Assembly (NCBI GenBank): GCA_947247005.1
Contig: OX365944.1
Span: forward strand, 22,171,501-22,235,500
Direction: 5' to 3'
DNA from: Spisula solida
Taxonomy: Eukaryota; Mollusca; Bivalvia; Venerida; Mactridae
Length of the DNA: 64,000 nucleotides
A model generated the notes under the pieces. It did no database searches. It was not told the DNA's origin and saw nothing but the letters and a program-made list of their open reading frames with translations. Shown here piece after piece: positions 14,201 to 23,200 of this stretch. Position numbers and translations under genes: made by a program. Each line of letters opens with the position of its first letter. Positions within the stretch are counted from its first letter, which is position 1.

Positions 14201-17200
14201 AGGTTTATATCCAAGTATCACAAACTACTGTATTTAATATTTTATTTTAAATAGATAAACATAATCTGAAAGATTATGTAAAATGAAAGATTATGTAAAA
14301 AAGTAAGTTGCTAATTGAATGTCTACTTCCCGATATGAAACCATCTGTACCGCTTATTGCACATTACCCTCGAGCATTGAGTCGTAATTTGGCTGTTATA
14401 CTCGGTGCCAATGGCAGCCACAGCACATTGGCTTTTGACACTCTAAGATACCCATTCATACATCTAGGTAAATAGGAACACTGTGGATTAATCTTGCTCT
14501 GAAAAGTTGAGCAGTAGTGGAGCCGGGGATCAAACCTGGGACTTCTGGATCCCAATGAGCGCACCCTACCTCTAGGCGGCCACTCTCCATGATATGTTAG
14601 TTTTTCATTTGCTCCTTAAATAAACTTTATACAATACAGTCATATTTTACTCAGAAAGGAAAATAATGTGACGGTTCTTTATTCCGATATCACTAACTCA
14701 TGAGCAGACCGAACGAAAAGCAGATGAGATCAAATGATGTGGCAGTCTCTCCTCTATCCTCACGTCTAATTGGTCCCTTCCTTGCGTAAGGGGTTGCAAA
14801 GAGAATGAGTAACAAAGGGAGGATGTATTCATGGAGTAAGGGGTTTCATGGAGAATGAGTAACAAAGGGAGGATGTATTCTTAGAGTATAAACAAACATA
14901 ATAATTGCTGTATGTTTAAAAAATAATCTGTTTTGCAGGAGACCTACCATGCACAAGTCCAATTGGGGAAGCTTGGAGGATATATTGAACTCAGACGATG
15001 AAAGTGTTGCTGACACATCTACTAGGTTAAAGAAACGTGGATCTACCACCAGTCAGAGTACCGTTAGAAAGTTCAATCCTCGCTCTGACCCCAGAATACA
15101 AGGGTAGGATATAAAAAATTGTATTAATTGTAACTTGTTGTTAGCTCATCTTGTATGAGGGTTTCCTATTTAAACTTCAAACCAGCATATCTTTTCTACT
15201 TCTAAACTCCATGTACATAAAGTCATTGTTTTTATCATACCTACATTTTAATTTAGTTACATCGATACTGGTGATTTGTGTAATAGATGATACATACATT
15301 GTATGTGTATACTTGATTTCAGAAATGGATCTGATTGGCCAAAATCTCGGGAATCAGGAAATAGCAGTGAAACCGGAAGGCGACCAAGGGGAATAACTTC
15401 AGCATTAAGACGTAAGTTTCTGTACAATATAAAGTATCTACATGTGTACCAGTTTTACATAATCAATTGATGATTTTATAATAAATATTCAGGCACATGC
15501 TTTACGTAATCAAAATAGTAAATATGCTGTTGATGTTAGCATATGTTAAAGCCACTCTGCAAAACATTGAAAGGGAATGCTTTTGACTTGGTCAGTCATG
15601 CAGGGCTTTTTTCCTTATATTGTAGGGCCTTATAACAGCCCCTTTATCTGGGATTTTTCATAAAATATTACCAAAAGTTTTTCCCCTACTAAATGGTAAA
15701 AGGCCTCATCCCCGAAGTTAGAAAAATGCCTTGTCAGTAGTTGTTAAAAAGTACTTTGTATATAACTGTATGTTAATGATTTGTTATGTTATTACGCTGG
15801 ATGTTGCTTGCTGTATGTTAATGTTTTATTATGTTATTACAGCTGGGTGTTGTTTCCTGTATGTTAATGTTGTGTTATGTTATTACAGCTGGGTACTATA
15901 GTGAGATGACAATGGAATCACGTGATACACATATACCCATACACAAAGAGAAATGTTCACTACCTCCATGGTGTATCTACATTGCCTACGTTCTATGTTT
16001 GCTACTCAGCGTCTTCTCTGTGATCATAGTCATCCTATACTGCTTCTCGTTTGGTTATGAAGAGTCGGTGGAGTGGGTGCTGGCTCTCATACTATCCCTG
16101 GTCCTCTCTATTGTTATCATAGAGCCACTCAAGGTGAGTACATGCTGAATTTATGCAAAATAATAATAGAGAGGGAAGGCAGCACTCAACTTTTCCAGCC
16201 AAGCTCAGAAAACATAATAACACCACATAGCACAATCACTCAGCAGCACAATGCCCTATACATGACAGAAGAAAAAAATGAACTGCCGAAGTCCCAGCTG
16301 TCAAAAAGCTGAATCACATAACTTTGTTGTAAAAAATGTACAATTGACCTAAAAAAAGAAATTTTTTGTATTAAAAAAAGTTGAAATAGATTTAGTGTCA
16401 CTAGCCTTATTTGAGTATAAAATACTTTCATTAAATGTCATAAAACTTGATAAAAAGAAGATTTGTTTGTATACAATTATATGCTGTGAATGTTCTATAA
16501 TTCTATTTTAGGCATTACTGATAGCCGTGTACGTTGTGGCGATGTTCAAGAACGTGGAACAGGATGAAGATGATGACTGTATTGATATCAAACCTACATT
16601 CGATAATTCTAACGAGAAGATTAAGGTGAGTAGTAGATGAAGCCAAAAAATTATACGCTACCGGCAAGCACTCGCAGATAGCTGACAATTGCACAGCAAA
16701 GCACTTACAAAGCGGTCTGTTGCACAAGACAGAGCTCTGTAGCACTCGTCTAGCAATGTGCTGAGCCATGTGCTATAGGCGAGCAATGCTTGCTGATGGC
16801 GTATAATTGCATGGACACAGTAAATAATGTGTTAGATAGTGCTATTTGGTATTTTTGGTTAGGCAACGGGCTCATGACCACAGGATCACAATACAATTAC
16901 ATTAATCGAAATGAATATTCTGTTAGTGATAAATGAAAAAAGTTTGTGTAATACAAGGAATCCCATTGCACTACCCTAGCTCTCTTTGAATTGACTCCTT
17001 GGTTCTTTAACATGCCCTGTATATAGCAACGATATGCATGCGGGACTACAACTTTGTTTCCAACCAGTTCACCTCTAGTTGAGTGGGACACACTGAAAAT
17101 GGTTTCTGAAATTTCCAATGCCCCAACCGAGATTAGAACCAGGGACCTTTGGATTGGTATTTGAGAGAGCTAACCACTCAGCCTTGGTGCCACCCAAAAT

Positions 17201-20200
17201 GTATACTAATAATCAGGCAGAGGATCACTATAAAACTTCAGACTTTTAATTAATGTAAATCAAATTTGTTTTATAGGATGTGAAGTTCAAGCCGATATCA
17301 GGATTTGCGTTATTACAAGCGAAGGAGGAAGGACGGAAGATTCATCGGATGAAGGTTATAATACGCCAATTTATCGCCTACATCTTCTACCTATGGTTGA
17401 TAATGGTGATCGTGTATGTTAACTCTCGTTACGACTCATATCTGATGACCAAACACGTGGAACATGACTTTATCGCACCGACTACATCGGGACATCTCAA
17501 TTTCACTAATATCACAAGGTAATATAGTCCTCATGTAAATGTTTCCTATCATGTACCTTGCTGTAGGTGGACCAATTTTAACCCATTACTATGTAGAAAC
17601 AATAAACCAGTATGGAAATGCTTGATGATTTATTGTATAGTGGGTATTATTCACGACGGCTTATTTTTCGCTTTATTTGTAGTCAATAGCCAAAATCTAA
17701 ACCCAATGAAAACTTTACCTGGTAAATATACAAATTTTACAAACAAAATCATTCCTGGCTGAAAGTCAACCACCCACTGCCCGTGAGGAGATATAAACAT
17801 TATAACCAAACTTTGACCTTGACCAAAATCAAGCGATTCTAAGTAGACATTAATTAGTTTACCTGTGTATGGAGTAATGGGTTGAATTAGTTCTGGCCCC
17901 GATCTCCTGAAGGATCTCAAGGAGAAATCTCAGCTCAAATTGAGATTTTGCTCAAATAAGAATCTGAGTTTAAGACAAATCTCAAGTTTGAGCACCTGAA
18001 ATGTTGCTAATATAATGCTCTAAACAATGTTTATATTTTGGTGATACCAATTTTGAGTCTGATCTGGCATGGAAAGTTACTCAAAAGACAATCGACAAAA
18101 TTTGAGCTGAGATTTATCTTAAATTGAGATGTTTCGGGAGATCGGGGCCTGTTCTCAAATCTTTATTGTAGTAATGCAACTCCATTACATTGTTCATTGG
18201 CCAAGTAAATGTCAAGTATTATGTAGCTGGATTCAAACTACAGACTTAAATGAATGTTCAAAGTCTTTTTACTCATATCTAAATGTACCCGACCCACATA
18301 TGTATTAACTTTGACATCACATGACATGTGATATATTTCAGTGTGGATGAATTCTGGGATTGGACGGAGCATGTATTTGCTGGTTCCCTTTACAAGGAGA
18401 ATTTTACAGAAGAAGAACATGCAGTACTACTTGGTGCTCCCAGAATACGACTTATCAGGGGACTCACATGTAAATACTGTTTTATTACTCCAACATCTGA
18501 TTGATATACCTGAATTGCGCATCATCATTTAACTTGACTCATTATTCTTCGTGTTTTCGTTATTGTACTGTAAGAATGTTTTTGCTCTTGTTAACATAAC
18601 AAACCTGATTGGATGACAGGCAAACACGGAATATACATGAGTACCAGTGCAATGTTGCGGTGCTATGTGTTAGCTTTTCATGTAAAACAAATGTCATTAT
18701 TGCTGCTCACCTATAGGCATATCGTTGCTTTTGGGATTTTTGTATAGAGTTAGAATATGCATTTTATTTTCTTGTGTTAAATTCTATACCAGTTCATACA
18801 CTCTTTACTGAGAAATCTTCATTTTATATGATTTTTTAAGGCAAACAACTTAAACCTTATCGTATATTTTTAGCTAAATGTGAAGTATCTGCAGCGGCCA
18901 TGGACCTTGGTGTACCCACACTGACAGATCGTACATGTAACGGCGAGGGGACTTACTCCGAGGATACAAAGGATTACAGTGAAGGTTGGAACGAAAGTAA
19001 TTCTAATTACTCGTGGAGGTATTACACTGCCGGGCAGCTTGGAAGGTAAATGCTTGTATATAATATTGTATAGTGCTACCTATCCAGACAGGGATTTAGT
19101 TTCATTTTCTCGTTCGGTTGTGTGTTAGGCATTGTGCCATGTGACTGTGCAGGTTGCCAGTGACGAATCCCATTTAACTAATAATTATGAAAGTGGAATA
19201 TAGTCGAAATAAAAATGGTACCAGTAATACCCTTAATAGACACTCAGCATTAAATGAGGAAACTGGCATCTCTCTCATAGACTCAAGACAATGAATATCA
19301 TCAGTAATGTAAGGTTCAGATTGATTAATCTAAGTTATAAGAAGTTTTTTTACTATCTACCTATAATAATATGGTATAGAAATACATTGGTTTGAATGTA
19401 TTGTCCAGTTAGGATATTGTGAGAGTGACGTTGTTATTTATGTGTACACAAAATATTATAATCCTTGTCTGAGCAGGTAAAGTATGTAAGTTCAGCATTG
19501 AAATTATAGATGCCTGGATAAGCCTTTAAGGTTTTAACCGTAATAGGGGATTCGACCACTGCATCACTATTATTATCCTTACTGGACAATATTTTCTCTG
19601 TATTACAGCACACACAAGATAGGACATGTAGCAACGTACGGCGGAGGAGGATACCCACAGGTACTAGGTACCACTCTAGATGAGACCGACACCATTCTAT
19701 CATACCTTAAAGATAAAGGCTGGATAGATCTACAGACACGGGCAGCCATATTTGAGTTTGCATTGTATAGTTCTGGTTCTGATACAACATCGATGGTAGC
19801 GTTACTGGCCGAGTTTCCTCTTACTGGTGGAGTGATCACAAGTTACGAGATACAGAGTCAGAGGTTACTGTGGTTCGCAGAAAATCAGGTGGACCCATTG
19901 ATGGTACTTGAGGTATGTTGATCAAGTTATAGGACCAGTAATTTCAGTTTTGGAAAATCTATGTTCAAAGCCCTCTTTAAAGGGGACCAGCGGGCCCAAA
20001 AACCTGTGCACGACCTTGGGCCCGTAATATCCTTTAGTCTGGGATGCCTGTGTACCCATGACAGCAAAATTCGCGAATTTGGGCATTTAGGTCGAAAACT
20101 ATGGAAGGCCATCAAGGCGAGTCTGCCAGGCAAGTCTGCATTAGTACGCTATGGTAGCGTTAAGGATATGCACAATAATTTTTTTGTAATTCTCTACTTC

Positions 20201-23200
20201 CGGTAAATGCATGTTCATGGTACAGCCATTTCAACCTCATTTGTCTCTTCTTTACATGGAGGTTGGTCAGCAACTGTAAAGGACACCTATTGATTTCTTC
20301 AGATAAGTAGGTCAAAGGTTAAGGTCGCTGCGGCCTTAATTAACATGAATGAATAGATCAAATGGTTTCCGATTAATAACTGAAGAACGATTAGGCCTTT
20401 GATCTTCAGACTTTATATGAAGGTTGGTCAGCTTCAGTAAATGACCCCTATTGATTATGAGGTCGAAGGTCATGGTTGCAATGTTGCTCTGACCTTTCAT
20501 TTGAACGACTATTTGGCTGCTATAGGAGTATACATGTTTTACAAACACCTGGTCATATTTTGTACTTCCAGGTGATACTGTTTTTCGTGATCATATATTC
20601 TGTGGTACATATTGCTCTACAAATACGTGAACACCGTAAAGCATTCTTCAAGGACGTCTGGAACTGGTATGAGATGTTGACCACACTGATGGCGTTAGTT
20701 AGTGTAGGAATGTATATTGGATGTGTCGTCGAGGCAACAAATACTTTCAATAGATTACTTGAGGATTTGACAGAGTTCACTAACTTTGAGCGTGCGATGT
20801 ATGTCCATGTTGGCATGAGATATCTACATGCATGGCTTCTCTTCCTTCTCATGTATAAGGTTTGTACATATTTTATTATAATCAGGATAATAATAAAAAA
20901 TAATAAATACTTTATTTATAGAGGCAAAACAGTTAGGCAATTGTCCAATCTTCCCTGCAAGCCTCTTAATCAATCAGTGTACCTTATTCCTATGATGCCG
21001 TAGCTTGCTATCGATTCATGAAGCTAGAAATTAACTTACGTGGATGGCTTATTTTTTTAAATGAACAGACATAAGCAGATGGAAGTTTTATCTTTGTATG
21101 CTTGCGTCTATGGATGCTATTTACTATATTTCATGTCTCGTGTAAGAATTTTTATTTTCAAGTCGTAAGTAAGAAAAGAGTAAAGTGCAAAAGGTTGTGT
21201 ATTTTATATCCTGAACAGGTTGTGAAGCAGTTACGATTCATCAAGTTTATGTACATATACGAGCAGACGTTAAGTACAGCCATCGGACATTTACTGGGAA
21301 GTGGTTTAATCTATGTGATATTGTTGCTGGTGTATGCACAAGTAGGATACCTGGTGAGTGTATGTCAATGTCATGTGTCAACCATCTTCATGATGCCTGT
21401 ACTGTATGAATGAATATTTCCATGGGGGAAAAAGTCAGCGAATTCTGATTTTCAGACTTTTGATGTGTGGAAATATAAGAGATTTATCAAATCCTGAATA
21501 TCAGACATTTGATGTGCGGAAACATAAGAGATTTATCAAATTCTGATTTTCAGACATTTAGCATGTGAAAATATTACCAATTTTTAAAATTTATTTGTGG
21601 AATTTTATATTGGCAAAAAATTACGCTAAATGAAATATAAGGGAATTTAGTAATTTCTCGCAATTTTCCAATTCTTTCCACATCTCTGACCTAACCATGC
21701 ATACAGTACAGATATATATTGTCATTTTCTACAGCTTATTACAGGTTTATACAGATTTATCAGTGAAAGTAAACGTGAAATTTTCACTGTTTTAGAAGCT
21801 AGTTCCATTACCATACAGAAAAAGAAATTTAACGTGGTGCCGGACTTCTGATGGCTTTATCATACATTGTACTATGTATTTTGAAACAATCAATTTATTT
21901 AAATTCTTTAAATTGAAATCTTTTTTTAGACATCAAACTGAAAGTTGGAATTTCCATGATTTCACTTTGACTTCTAAAAATGACAGCAGTCTGATGAGGT
22001 CATTTTACTATATTAAACTAACAATTTTCTTCATGATGCACTAGTTTTATTGAAATTCAAAATGTTTTCGGTAGTGGAAGCTACAAATATTTTCTCGTTA
22101 TTTATTGATCATCCCTCATAATATATTCCTCTATTTATTGATCATACCTTGTATATTCCTCTATTTATTGATCATCCCTCAAATATTCCTCTATTTCAGA
22201 TGTATGGACGAATTGTATCAGGTTTCGAATCCGTGGGTCACTCCATCACAACCCTGGTTGTCATGATACGAGGAAGCTTCGACTTCTGGCCAATGTTAGA
22301 TCATCATCCAGTATTCAGCCATTTTTACGTGTACTCGTACTACGCGTTTGCGTATGGCATTTTCATGGCGTTAGTCATTGCAATATTAACCAGTACGTAC
22401 AGGACAGTGAAATCACAGATGTATTTCACATCAACACTGGAGATGCAAGATTATGAAATGATTGAGTTCATGCTGAAACGATTCAAACTTTGGGCTGGAA
22501 TCCAAAAACCTAAACCGGTAAGTGTATGAGATCATAGAATTGATGCTTGGGTGAGTTATATGGTAAATACAGATACGCTACATTAACAAGACCAGGGCCG
22601 GTATTTATAAAGCATCTTAGTAGAAAACTAAGAATTTTCTTAAAATCGTAAAATTTCCTTAAGTGTATGAGCTAAATAATGTAGTCAAGATTATGTATTG
22701 CTTACGTAGTTTTGATGCATTATGTATTGAGCTGCTATAACCACTAAGGAAACATAGATTATTCTTCAATTTGCGGGAAATAAACGCATCGTAAATTTTA
22801 AACTTAAGTCAAAATATTTAAGTTTTCCACTAAGATGCTTAATAAATACCAGCCCAGGCAAAAAGATGGTCATAAAAGTGAGACTTCGGGTGCATAATAA
22901 ACTTAACAACATACTGTCAAACCTGTGTTAGTTGTCGCCTGAATTAAGCAACCATACCTGTGTTAAGCAACTCAAGTTAGTCTTTGTTATATTAAATACA
23001 CCTGAATTAAACATCCACCTGTCTTAAGCAAACACATAGCATGTACCCTGGCTGGCTGCTAAAACAGGTTGCACAGTACATGTGTCTTCCTTAATGTTGT
23101 TTGGGTTTGAATTAGACACTGAAAAGCGTGTCAGAAATGACCCAAGTGTCTCAGTCGAGTATCAAACCAGGGACCTTTCAATCCCCAGTCCAGAGTGCTT

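Noticed and set aside
15831..15888. Start of polycystin exon 15 at an upstream ATG or the first acceptor
   Set aside because: The upstream stretch belongs to the repeated acceptor unit. In the phase set by exon 14 it leads to a stop, while 15889 reads on through TM4.
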